Under the pieces are notes generated by a model. That model saw nothing but the letters and a program-made list of their open reading frames with translations, did not search any database and was not told the origin of the DNA. Made by a program: the position numbers and the translations under genes. This document shows positions 44,750 to 52,084 of a stretch of DNA of 64,000 nt, piece after piece. Within the stretch, counting starts at the first letter, position 1. Each line of letters begins with the position of its first letter. This DNA is from DASQBT01 sp963782495 (lineage in GTDB: Bacteria; Pseudomonadota; Gammaproteobacteria; Burkholderiales; Thiobacillaceae), in the NCBI GenBank assembly GCA_963782495.1, contig CAWAJU010000003.1:186001-250000 (forward strand). Direction: 5' to 3'.

Positions 44750-45424
44750 TCAGTCCCCGCTGGCAACTTGGGCCGCAAAGGCCGCACGGATGTCCGGGAC
44801 GTCGAGCACCCGTACGCCCTGCGGTCCTGCCTCGACGCTCGCAACCAGCGCGCCGACCATGTGCTGCAAAGTCACCAGCCCAAGGCGCCGTGCCGCTTCC
44901 CGCGTGGACGGCAAGCATGCGAACACCGCATACAGGGGCAGGAGCAGGCAGGGCCAGCGATGGCCCCGACCCAGTACATACCAGGGGCGCAGGATGGTGG
45001 CGGGAATCCCGCTGGCGCGGATGTGCGCCTCCGCGGTCTGGCGCGCGGCGACATAGGCTTGCATGACAGGCGCGGGTTGGGCGACGCTGACATAGACAAA
45101 GTGCCGGACGCCCGCCTGCAGCGCTGCACTTAACGCGGCGTCGACCGAAGCCAGGTCCACCGATAGAAAGCCGGCAGCCTTGGCAGGACTGGGGTGCGGC
45201 GTGCCGACCAGATGCACCAGGGTGTCGGCCGGCGCGATGGTGCCAGCGAAACCGGCTGGATCGAGTACATTCCCCACGATCAACTCGGCGCCGGACGGAA
45301 CCCGGTGCGCACTCGCTTCCCGCGCAAGGGCGCGAACCCGATGGCCGCGGGACAGCAGGGCCGGGATCAGCGCGCGGCCCATGTAGCCCGTGGCGCCCGT
45401 AACGAAGACGCAGCGGTGGTTCAT
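44750..45424 (-). CDS. NAD(P)-binding SDR-like (NmrA/atypical) protein
   Basis: About 224 aa. The N-terminal nucleotide-binding motif VFVTGATGYMGRALIPALLSRGHRVRAL (TGxxGxxG), then LVHLVGTPHP, FVYVSVAQPAP and a Tyr-containing YVAARQTAEAHI segment. This is an atypical short-chain dehydrogenase of the NmrA/SDR_a5 kind; substrate unknown. The ATG at 45424 begins just before the first beta strand. Confidence 0.85.
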   Translation of the reverse strand: MNHRCVFVTGATGYMGRALIPALLSRGHRVRALAREASAHRVPSGAELIVGNVLDPAGFAGTIAPADTLVHLVGTPHPSPAKAAGFLSVDLASVDAALSAALQAGVRHFVYVSVAQPAPVMQAYVAARQTAEAHIRASGIPATILRPWYVLGRGHRWPCLLLPLYAVFACLPSTREAARRLGLVTLQHMVGALVASVEAGPQGVRVLDVPDIRAAFAAQVASGD

Positions 45425-45632
45425 CTGAAGGGCGGCCATCCGGCCCAGCGTAGAAGTAGTCCCACAAGAACATCTTGCCCCAAAGGAAGCAGGGGCATCA
45501 ACATCCGGCCAATGGTCACGAGTGCGGCGGCAAGGCGTAGCCTGGAGTTCCCTTGACGGGCTGACGGATTGTCGGGTTTGCAGCGGCCACGGGACGCCCG
45601 GGGCGATTCATTCAGTCGCGGCAGGCGTGAGA

Positions 45633-46100
45633 TCAGGGCGTGGCCAGCGGCCGATTGAGTTCGGTGCACCATTCAGCGGGGTCGGGGCTGGATTCGGGGC
45701 CTGTCGTATAGCATTCCCACAGACTGTCTTGCGCATTGAGACCTTGGGATTCAATCCAGGCGCAAAACTCTGCCCAGGCGGCAGCCAGCCCTTCGTGGCC
45801 GCCCCGATAAGTGGTGTGAACGATTGTTGCGGCAGGCAGCTTGCTCATCTTCACGCGTCCGCCAGGAACGATTGGCTTGGCCACCGGAAAACCCACCTCG
45901 AAATCAAAGATATCGGACGGCCTCTTGAAATGGTAAGAGAAGCAGGGTCCATCGGGGCGGGCCCCCTGACCGGCAATCACGGCCAATATTTCGGCAATCG
46001 CCGGTCCCATGACCTTGCTGATTTCGGCGCGGGTGACAGTCAAATGGATGACGGCGGTGAACTGTTCGGCCGCCTCAATGAATTCCGGATCACTTAGCAT
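45633..46100 (-). CDS. GyrI-like small-molecule-binding protein
   Basis: 155 aa resembling the stand-alone effector-binding domain (GyrI/SHS2 fold) of AraC-type regulators: two similar halves, DGPCFSYHFKRPSDIFDFEVGFPVAKPI and the end pattern EGLAAAWAEFCAWIESQGL…WECYTTGPESSPDPAEWCTELNRPL. Such proteins bind hydrophobic ligands or inhibit gyrase; specificity unknown. The 208-bp gap before the SDR gene holds nothing I recognise. Confidence 0.75.
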   Translation of the reverse strand: MLSDPEFIEAAEQFTAVIHLTVTRAEISKVMGPAIAEILAVIAGQGARPDGPCFSYHFKRPSDIFDFEVGFPVAKPIVPGGRVKMSKLPAATIVHTTYRGGHEGLAAAWAEFCAWIESQGLNAQDSLWECYTTGPESSPDPAEWCTELNRPLATP

Positions 46101-46156
46101 GTTGTCTCAAGGAAGATGTGGCCCAACGAACCCGTTCTCGCGCTGTCTTGCCGCAA

Positions 46157-46427
46157 CTAGGGCCTGTTCACTCTAATTTCGCATCTGCGTTGCTGCGAGA
46201 AAGTGATGGATGCAAGGCGCGGCGCGCTGGCAAGGGCGATCCCTTGCCAAGCGGTGCAACGCAGCAGACGCGCTTTCTCGCAGCAACCCTTCGGGACGGT
46301 CCGATTCGGGCGCATCCCTTTGTCGCGAGCCGCTTGCAGTGACTCGCACTGCGGCGCGTCTCGCTTCGCGGGCTGCATCCCGAATCGGCGCCGTCGCAGG
46401 CGTGAAATTAGCGTGAACAGGCCCTAG
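46157..46427. mobile_element. ~271-bp MITE-like element with 24-bp terminal inverted repeats
   Basis: Left end CTAGGGCCTGTTCACTCTAATTTC and the right end read on the opposite strand, CTAGGGCCTGTTCACGCTAATTTC, differ at one base (both quoted here as 20+4 residues around the variable position). Inside, GTTGCTGCGAGAAAG (~46189) is repeated inverted as CTTTCTCGCAGCAAC (~46272), GGCAAGGG/CCCTTGCC forms a hairpin, and GATTCGGG pairs with CCCGAATC. No ORF inside. CTAG at both outer ends may be a target duplication or part of the repeat. Confidence 0.8.
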
Positions 46428-46531
46428 GTCGACATTCTCGATCGGCTGTGGCTCGGAAAGCAAACCGCAGGAATGGCGAAATCAGCTTAAGAGCCATAGT
46501 TCGCCGTGCAGTGTCCATTGTTACGCATGAA

Positions 46532-47179
46532 TCATTTCGGCCTGCGCAGAAAGACGTGGGTCGCACGTTCGCCCGCCACGACCTTTGCGCATTCATAGCC
46601 CAGGGCATGCATATCGAGGCCATGCCAGAAATGCTCACCGGATCCGAGCAGGACCGGCCCGACGGCCAGATGCAGTTCATCGATCAGCGCGGCACGCAGA
46701 TATTCCCGAATCGTGGCCACGCCGCCGCCGAGGCGCACGTCGCGGCCGCCGGCTGCCGCCTTGGCCTGCTCCAGCGCGGCGTGTATGCCCTCGGTGACAA
46801 AATGAAACTCCGTGCCGCCCGCCATTTTGAGCGGCGCCCGCGGGTGATGCGTCAGCACGAACACCCGGGTGTGATACGGCGGTTCTTCGCCCCACCAGCC
46901 TTTCCAGCTCTCGTCCGGCCACGGGCCGCGAACCGGGCCGAACATGTTGCGACCGAGTATCCACGCACCGATTCCATCAAAGCCCAGCTCGGCCATCGCG
47001 TTGTCGACGCCCGTCTCGCCGTCATTCTCACCGTGCATCCTGCGCCATACACGCGTGGGGAAGAACCATTCCATCAACTCAGGCCCCCTCACGCCGAGCG
47101 GATTCTGAAGATCCTGGTTCGGGCCGGCGCCGTAACCATCGATTGAGATTGCGAAGCTTTGGACCCGGAGTTTTGACAT
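46532..47179 (-). CDS. Dihydrofolate-reductase-like (RibD C-terminal domain) protein
   Basis: About 215 aa. A stand-alone RibD_C domain: SFAISIDGYGAGPNQDL at the start, the central GAWILGRNMFGPVRGPW and GGVATIREYLRAALIDELHLAVGPVLLGSGEHFW at the end. These are NADPH-dependent reductases of unknown substrate, often plasmid- or cassette-borne. The ATG at 47179 directly starts the first strand. Confidence 0.88.
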   Translation of the reverse strand: MSKLRVQSFAISIDGYGAGPNQDLQNPLGVRGPELMEWFFPTRVWRRMHGENDGETGVDNAMAELGFDGIGAWILGRNMFGPVRGPWPDESWKGWWGEEPPYHTRVFVLTHHPRAPLKMAGGTEFHFVTEGIHAALEQAKAAAGGRDVRLGGGVATIREYLRAALIDELHLAVGPVLLGSGEHFWHGLDMHALGYECAKVVAGERATHVFLRRPK

Positions 47180-47273
47180 TGCATTCCTCACCAATCAGCG
47201 ACTGGGACGATCCAGCTGCGCGCCCCCCATTGAAGTTCACCGATTGTCACAGACACGCAGCGAAGGGCACTAC

Positions 47274-47427
47274 TTATTGAAGTTTAGTACATGCCTTCAT
47301 GATGGCTCGTCTTGCTGTCTGGCTGATGCCTCCGAGCACGAGCAGCCCTGCCAGGAACATGCTGCTCGATGCCGGCTCAGGCGCCCAGTGTGCTTGCGGC
47401 CGGACTGCAATAGTTGCAGGGGATGAT
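47274..47427 (-). pseudogene. Orphan PEP-CTERM tail (gene remnant)
   Basis: The minus-strand frame ends APEPASSSMFLAGLLVLGGISQTARRAIMK plus eight residues, a good PEP-CTERM signal (PEP motif, helix, Arg cluster). There is no secreted body or signal peptide ahead of it: upstream the frame runs into the overlapping membrane-protein gene at 47428. It is best read as the surviving 3' end of a lost PEP-CTERM gene. Confidence 0.6.
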
Positions 47428-47724
47428 TCACTGAACGGCATCACGTATGCCCCAGCAAAACAAGAAGAGTCCAAACAGAAACGCGAACGTGATGATGATC
47501 CGGAAGCCAACCGGATTCTCCAATCGATCTACCCAGGAAAAACGGCCCATCGCAGAACCACCCCCGACGCCATAAACTGCAAATCCCCACAGGATCGGTG
47601 CGGTCAAAATCTTCTCCATTGCCGACATGGGCCCCCGATTCAGGCCGTGTCTCTCGATCGCGATGGCCACGACATAGAACGCCAGGTACGCGACAACAAG
47701 CCGGCGCCAGGTCTTGCTCGTCAT
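47428..47724 (-). CDS. Small hypothetical membrane protein
   Basis: 98 aa with a basic N terminus (MTSKTWRRL) and two to three hydrophobic helices (LVVAYLAFYVVAIAI, ILWGFAVYGVGG, IIITFAFLFGLFLFCWGI). No family recognised. Its ATG overlaps the stop of the upstream gene by 4 bases (ATGA), so the pair is co-translated. Confidence 0.7.
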   Translation of the reverse strand: MTSKTWRRLVVAYLAFYVVAIAIERHGLNRGPMSAMEKILTAPILWGFAVYGVGGGSAMGRFSWVDRLENPVGFRIIITFAFLFGLFLFCWGIRDAVQ

Positions 47725-48110
47725 GGAAACTCTTCGAGGAATATCGGCGTCCCGCCAAGTTCGATGAAGGGCTTGTTGCCAATGATCTCCAGCTCAGTGC
47801 CATCAACAAACACCAGGGCAAGCCTGGCACCGACCTTGCGCCTGAACGGCAGGGGAATCAGCTGGTGCCTGATGCCGCCGACCTCCAGATATCCCTCCGA
47901 GATCATGTTTGGCAAGGGCGGCAACAGGCCCAGGCTTTCTACCTCTGAGAGGATCAGCCAGGCCTCCTGACTCCAGCCGGTTCCGCGATCCTTGCCCGGT
48001 GTTCCGGCCGACTTGTGTATATAGGCATGGGAGAAATGCACGCTCGCAACGCCGTCCGCCAGGTCAACGTGATTCACGCGCGAGTCGTACAACTCCAATG
48101 CACTTCTCAC
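47721..48110 (-). CDS. Hypothetical protein coupled to a membrane protein
   Basis: 129 aa, soluble and rich in beta strand (DGVASVHFSHAYIHKSAG, WLILSEVESLGLLPPLPNMISEGYLEVGG, KVGARLALVFVDGTELEIIGNKPFIELGGTPIFLEEFP). No known family. The end resembles a small beta-barrel with a hydrophobic edge. Ends with a 4-base overlap into the small membrane-protein gene. Confidence 0.7.
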   Translation of the reverse strand: MRSALELYDSRVNHVDLADGVASVHFSHAYIHKSAGTPGKDRGTGWSQEAWLILSEVESLGLLPPLPNMISEGYLEVGGIRHQLIPLPFRRKVGARLALVFVDGTELEIIGNKPFIELGGTPIFLEEFP

Positions 48111-48127
48111 GCCAGGGTCCCCATTGC

Positions 48128-48197
48128 AACTAACGCCGAACGATCGGGCTCAGACGCGGCGCCGCGAAGCGGTGTCGGCTGGAGCAACGGGTTGGGC
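48128..48197 (-). mobile_element. attC-like site overlapping the truncated EamA gene
   Basis: On the minus strand it runs from a GCCCAAC box (48191-48197 complement) through imperfect arms GCTCCAG…CTGAGC around a CCGCTTCGCGG hairpin to a GTTAGT box (48129-48134 complement). The form, with an unpaired base in the arm, is that of integron attC sites. It overlaps the last codons of the EamA remnant. Confidence 0.6.
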
Positions 48198-48359
48198 ACC
48201 TTTCGCATATTGCTTCTCCAGGATGACCAGTGCAATTCCACCGAGTATGGCGATCGACGCCGGCACCAGGCGCACGCTTACCGACTCGCCCAAAAATGCG
48301 ATTCCACCCAGGGCCGCAATGACCGGAACGCTGAGTTGCACCGTCGCGGCGTGCACCAT
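48150..48359 (-). pseudogene. Truncated EamA-family permease (3' fragment)
   Basis: About 69 aa: AATVQLSVPVIAALGGIAFLGESVSVRLVPASIAILGGIALVILEKQ, followed by a tail ending SRRRV. It is strongly similar to the C terminus of the complete EamA gene at 49926-50825 (AAVQLSVPVLAALGGIVFLGES…SRRHV), with the same attC-like end. The first ~230 residues are gone; the break is at ~48360 where unrelated sequence starts. Confidence 0.8.
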
Positions 48360-48590
48360 TCAAAGGGGTCATCGTCACAATATTTCACGGACGAGCATTG
48401 CTTGACCGTGCGTCACCGGCTCACCTGCATTGCTCCTAAGCCCAGACTGACCTCAAGTCTCCGCCCGGTCACCTTCTCTGCTTTGACATGCTGATGCGCG
48501 AGACATGAGCTCATGCCAGCAAAGAATCGACGCTCAATCCCCCAATTCCTGACGGCCCGACGCTCCTGGCCGCTCTGCCTCATGGAAGCA

Positions 48591-48983
48591 TCAGCCGTCT
48601 TTCCGCAAGATGGTCTGCGCCCCGCCGGCGACCAGCGACCTGGCCAGGACATCGAGTGCGCGGGCATCATGGCTCCACGTTTCCACGTGTTCGCCCTCGC
48701 AGAGATAAACGGTGAACTGCGGATTGGTCGAATAGAGATACGCACTGAGACCCTCGTCGAGTATGTAGGCACAGCATTCGGCCAAGGCGGCCATCTCTTG
48801 CGGCTGGACGCTGAGTCCGAGCCTTGAAAACTGGTACGACTCCCCGGGAAAGGCCGCGCGCAGGGTCTTCAGGGGGGCGGGGGTCGGTGCGTTTCCCAGG
48901 GAATGCCAGTCGGTGATCTGCAGCAAGACCTGGCTGTTGTCGGTTTGAACCCTGGTCGCGGTGCTCGCAATCGCATTGACCAT
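48591..48983 (-). CDS. Hypothetical protein
   Basis: About 130 aa. The start is uncertain: ATG at 48983 gives MVNAIASTATRV, and a GTG at 49112 would add 43 residues rich in Ser/Cys. PLKTLRAAFPGESYQFSRLGLSVQPQEMAALAECCAYILDEGLSAYLYSTNPQFTVYLCEGEHVETW looks like a mixed alpha/beta soluble protein. No family recognised. Confidence 0.55.
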   Translation of the reverse strand: MVNAIASTATRVQTDNSQVLLQITDWHSLGNAPTPAPLKTLRAAFPGESYQFSRLGLSVQPQEMAALAECCAYILDEGLSAYLYSTNPQFTVYLCEGEHVETWSHDARALDVLARSLVAGGAQTILRKDG

Positions 48984-49305
48984 CGCCCGACTGCTGACGC
49001 GCGAGAACCGTGCGTACTTGCAACCGCAAGCCAGTGACTTGCTGTACGGCGATTCGACGATCGCGCGCTCAGAAAGCCAGGCAGAGCAGGCAGACTGCGA
49101 CAGGCGCTTCACAGGGCTTTACGACGGCCAACATGATTGCACCGGCACCGGTGCAATGTATCCATACTTGCGAATACCACGATCCCCTTTCCCTGACTGC
49201 CGTTCTTTTATTCGTAGTCCAAATTTGGAGCCTTGTGTCGGGCGCAAATACGCTTCGCGCGCTCTCCAGGCTTTCCGGCTCTTCCGGCTGACCTCGGTAT
49301 AAGGG
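48984..49305. other. Intergenic region, nothing firmly recognised
   Basis: 322 bases between two minus-strand genes. It includes TGCACCGGCACCGGTGCA (~49138-49155), a perfect palindrome, and GC-rich self-complementary stretches, but no gene, attC or promoter that I can defend. Confidence 0.45.
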
Positions 49306-49826
49306 TCACACCACTCGACCCAAGTGACAATATGTCAAAAGTAAGAGGCAGACTTGCTGCCACGCCGCGAGCGGCAAGCGCGGTGTATGACCGGATCGCC
49401 CGGTGGGTTCACCTGTCGATGACGGCCCTTTCGCCCTCGCCTCGCCTGGACACGCAGACATCGCGCCGGTGCATTTCCACTCCATGAAGGCCTTGTCACC
49501 GTCCGCGTCCGTTACCACGCATGCCCCGGTCGCGATGGCATGTCCCTGGTTGACGTCGTTATAGATAGGGCAATCGACCCGGGCCTTGTGCGGGAAGCCT
49601 TTGCCAGCGTCATTGAAAATGACCCCGGCGACCACACCCGCATAGACCGTCCGGTGTGCGCCCAGCTCCTGCATCTGTCCGCTGAAGGTCCAGCCATAGT
49701 GGGCGGAGTAGGTTCCGCTCCTGGGCAGATCGGCCGTCGAGGCAGGTGAACCGAGACACGCTGCCACAACTGCCAGTGTGTACGCTGCGAAAGACTCGCG
49801 ATTCGCGAATGTTTTCTCCTGTTCAT
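49306..49826 (-). pseudogene. Exported hypothetical protein with N-terminal frameshift
   Basis: The main frame reads SGTYSAHYGWTFSGQMQELG…VYAGVVAGVIFNDAGKGF…DCPIYNDVNQGHAIATGACVVTDADGDKAFMEWKCTGAM, a beta-rich secreted protein with paired Cys. Its hydrophobic signal (AAYTLAVVAACLGSPASTA) is in this frame, but the only start with a Shine-Dalgarno-like context (ATG at 49826, MNRRKHSRIASL) is in another; adding one T to a TTT run near 49790 joins them. After ~residue 110 the sequence turns Pro/Arg-rich, suggesting a second disruption or replaced 3' end. Confidence 0.6.
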
Positions 49827-49902
49827 GGGCTCAAGCACTTCGGACGGGCCCGCCCAACCAGGGAGGGATAAAACGAACTATGCATCTACGGCAACGTCTG
49901 TC

Positions 49903-49973
49903 ATCAACCGCAGCTACAATCGGGCTCAGACGTGGCGCCGCGAAGGAGTGTCGGCCGGAGCGGCTCGTTTGGC
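49903..49973 (-). mobile_element. attC-like site at the 3' end of the EamA gene
   Basis: Same core as the site at 48128-48197: (GCTC)CGGCCGACAC…TTCGCGG…GTCTGAGCC on the minus strand, flanked by degenerate GCCAAAC and GGTTGAT boxes. It overlaps the last ~16 codons of the EamA gene. A perfect GTTGGGC box (minus strand) lies further on at 49852-49858. Confidence 0.45.
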
Positions 49974-50825
49974 GCCGTTCTCCTGCTGCTTCTCCAGAAT
50001 CACCAGCGCGATGCCGCTGAGTATGGCGACGGACGCCAGCACCAGGCGCAAACTCATCGACTCGCCGAGGAAGACGATGCCGCCCAGCGCCGCGAGGACC
50101 GGAACGCTGAGTTGCACGGCGGCCGCGCTGGTCGCTTTCATCGCAGGCAATACGGTGTACCAGATGGCGTACCCTATTCCGGAAGTGAGGGCGCCCGAGG
50201 CAACGGCGTAGCCAAGTCCCGCACTATCGAAAAAGGCGTGATCGTGCATGAGCATGCTCAGCACTGCGGTGATAGGGGCGGCGCGCAGGAAATTGCCCGC
50301 CGTCACACGGGTGGGATCGCCCGCGCCTTTGCCGCGCAGGGAATAGATGCCCCATGCGACCCCTGAGCTCAACATCAATACGGAACCCCACAAGGGCGGC
50401 GCGGAAAGACCCGGCAGCAACAGACCTACCAGTCCTCCAAGGGCGAGCATGAGACCGAAGATCTGCACTTTCAGCAGGCGCTCTCCCATTCTTATGCCTT
50501 GGGCGATCATCGTCGCCTGGACGGCGCCAAACAGCAGCAGCGCGCCGGTTGCCGCAGACAGGCTCCCGTACGAATAGGACAGGCAAGCCGCGTAAACAAA
50601 CAAGGCCAATGCCGACAGCCAGTTGCCGCCGCCAACCTGTGTGCCGCGGCCGACTCGCACGATGAGCCAGAGCGTGATTGCCCCGGAGATCAATCGGAGG
50701 GTGGTAAAGCTCGCGGGATCAATGCTGGCCTGCTTCATGGCGACACGGCACAAAAGCGAGTTTCCCGCGAATGCGGTCATGGTCAGCGATGTCAGGACAG
50801 CGATGCGTGCAAGCGAATTCTTCAT
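49926..50825 (-). CDS. EamA/DMT-superfamily permease
   Basis: 299 aa with ten hydrophobic helices in two EamA repeats (first half ~8-140, second ~150-275). Typical features are ASFTTLRLISGAITLWLIVR in the first repeat and SAAAVQLSVPVLAALGGIVFLGES in the second. Drug/metabolite exporters of this family move amino acids or other small metabolites; substrate unknown. A truncated second copy lies at 48150-48359. The final ~16 residues are encoded by an attC-like palindrome. Confidence 0.9.
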   Translation of the reverse strand: MKNSLARIAVLTSLTMTAFAGNSLLCRVAMKQASIDPASFTTLRLISGAITLWLIVRVGRGTQVGGGNWLSALALFVYAACLSYSYGSLSAATGALLLFGAVQATMIAQGIRMGERLLKVQIFGLMLALGGLVGLLLPGLSAPPLWGSVLMLSSGVAWGIYSLRGKGAGDPTRVTAGNFLRAAPITAVLSMLMHDHAFFDSAGLGYAVASGALTSGIGYAIWYTVLPAMKATSAAAVQLSVPVLAALGGIVFLGESMSLRLVLASVAILSGIALVILEKQQENGAKRAAPADTPSRRHV

Positions 50826-50912
50826 CCTTCAGGCCGTGCCCGTGGCGCACAAGCCTTGAGATGGCAGGCGCGACCGGGCTTGCCGCGGCCGGTCCTTTCG
50901 AAAGCAGGGCAA

Positions 50913-51410
50913 TCAGCGTTGGCGAAAGTGACCAAGGAACGCCCTTACCCAGATGAGCATGGCCGCGAAAAAGATGACCAGGCCGCTTATGAACCATGAA
51001 TTGGCCAGCCGAGGCGGCTGCGCCTCGTTGGCAAGGACGACGAGCCAGTGTACGTAGCATAGAAATGCAACCAGCATCGCGCCAAACCAGAGTATGCCGC
51101 CGCGCAGAAATACCACGGTCGCGGCACGTCGCTCCGGGGCCAACCAGTAGTCCTTGTTGGGAAGATTGATGCGGGTCTTTGGGCTGGCGATGGCAAGCCA
51201 GGTGAGGACGACCAGTAAAGCCGGAAACCCGAGGACGAACGCGAGCATGAAGCAGACGTAAGTATCATGCGGCATAAACCCGTCGGCAGCGCCCGAGCCT
51301 CCAAAATGCGACGCAACCAGGGCGGGCAAGCGGGCGCTGGTGAGCCACACAAACGCCGCGGCACAGGCGACGAAGAATGCGAACAGCAGCGGGGATTTGC
51401 CAGCGTGCAT
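50913..51410 (-). CDS. DUF1648-type membrane protein
   Basis: About 165 aa with four helices. ARLPALVASHFGGSGAADGFMP matches the DUF1648 motif (LPxxIPxHFGxxGxPDG-like), usually found in membrane proteins linked to peptidase or regulator functions. I chose the ATG at 51410 (MHAGKSP): the ORF runs to 51485, but those 25 extra codons are the translated attC site 51416-51482. The start two bases past the site is typical for a gene cassette. Confidence 0.8.
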   Translation of the reverse strand: MHAGKSPLLFAFFVACAAAFVWLTSARLPALVASHFGGSGAADGFMPHDTYVCFMLAFVLGFPALLVVLTWLAIASPKTRINLPNKDYWLAPERRAATVVFLRGGILWFGAMLVAFLCYVHWLVVLANEAQPPRLANSWFISGLVIFFAAMLIWVRAFLGHFRQR

Positions 51411-51415
51411 GCCGC

Positions 51416-51482
51416 GCCTAAGGCTTGAATTCACGGGCCTGCGCAGTGCTTCGCGCAGCTCCGGTGGGATCCTGGGTTGGGC
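51416..51482 (-). mobile_element. attC site following the GNAT gene
   Basis: On the minus strand: GCCCAAC box, arm CCCACCGGAGC, central hairpin TGCGCGAAGCACTGCGCA, arm GGCCCGTGAATTCAAG, then CTTAGGC (consensus GTTAGGC with one change). It is nearly the same as the site at 59884-59949 (shared GTGAATTCA and ATCCCACCGGA). It begins 7 bases past the GNAT stop. Confidence 0.8.
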
Positions 51483-51488
51483 CACGGC

Positions 51489-51968
51489 TCATAAGGAAAG
51501 CTTCAGTTTGCGGCCGCCGCTTATGGCAAAGCCCTCACGCTCATAAAACGCCAAGGTCCTGTCGAACTGCGGAAGCGGCGGAGTCGTCACCTCCAGGCGC
51601 GTCCAGCCCCGCGATGTGCCCAAAGATTTCGCGTGAGCCAAGAGCTGAAGTCCCAATCCATTTGCGCGGTGCTCGGGGCGAACGTAAAACTCGGGGATGG
51701 CGCCGAACGCACCCTCCGCGTATAGGGCATGGCTTTCACATAGCGCGATAAACCCGGCCGGGTTTCCATTTCCGCTGCGCGCGACGAAAACAAAGTATTT
51801 TTCGCGCTCGATGAAGTCCTTGAGCCTGGAGGTCGTTTCGGCAAGGTCAAAGTTGAAGGCCCGAACACCAATCGCGTCCATGATTTCGGTGAGCAGCTCG
51901 CCAACCATGACGGCGACCTGCTCCGCGTCGCTGGCGATGCCCTGTTGGACGTTGAACGCTGGCCTCAT
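51489..51968 (-). CDS. GNAT-family N-acetyltransferase
   Basis: 159 aa. Acetyl-CoA-binding motif A region IPEFYVRPEHRANGLGLQLLAHAKSLG (the R/Q-x-x-G-x-G/A loop as RANGLG), preceded by AGFIALCESHALYAEGAFGA, and the C-terminal LAFYEREGFAISGGRKLKL. The ATG at 51968 begins the domain; the upstream extension to 52100 is not credible. Acceptor substrate unknown. The gene plus the attC site after it forms one cassette. Confidence 0.88.
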   Translation of the reverse strand: MRPAFNVQQGIASDAEQVAVMVGELLTEIMDAIGVRAFNFDLAETTSRLKDFIEREKYFVFVARSGNGNPAGFIALCESHALYAEGAFGAIPEFYVRPEHRANGLGLQLLAHAKSLGTSRGWTRLEVTTPPLPQFDRTLAFYEREGFAISGGRKLKLSL

Positions 51969-52084
51969 TTCAAGTGACCCAGGCCTGGACATGGGCGCCC
52001 GACAGCAGCAGATGAAGATTCCCGGAGGAGGGACGCTCGACGGAAGGCTTGGGCATCGCAGAGTGTTCAGGCCACGAAAAGGTG

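Noticed and set aside
47274..47510. 78-codon gene including the PEP-CTERM tail
   Set aside because: The first ~25 codons overlap a better gene at 47428-47724 and have no signal peptide; only the tail is treated as a remnant.
50826..50921. attC site between the EamA and DUF1648 genes
   Set aside because: A GTTGGC box and a GACCGG…CCGGTC hairpin are present, but I could not find the second box; left as a possible decayed site.
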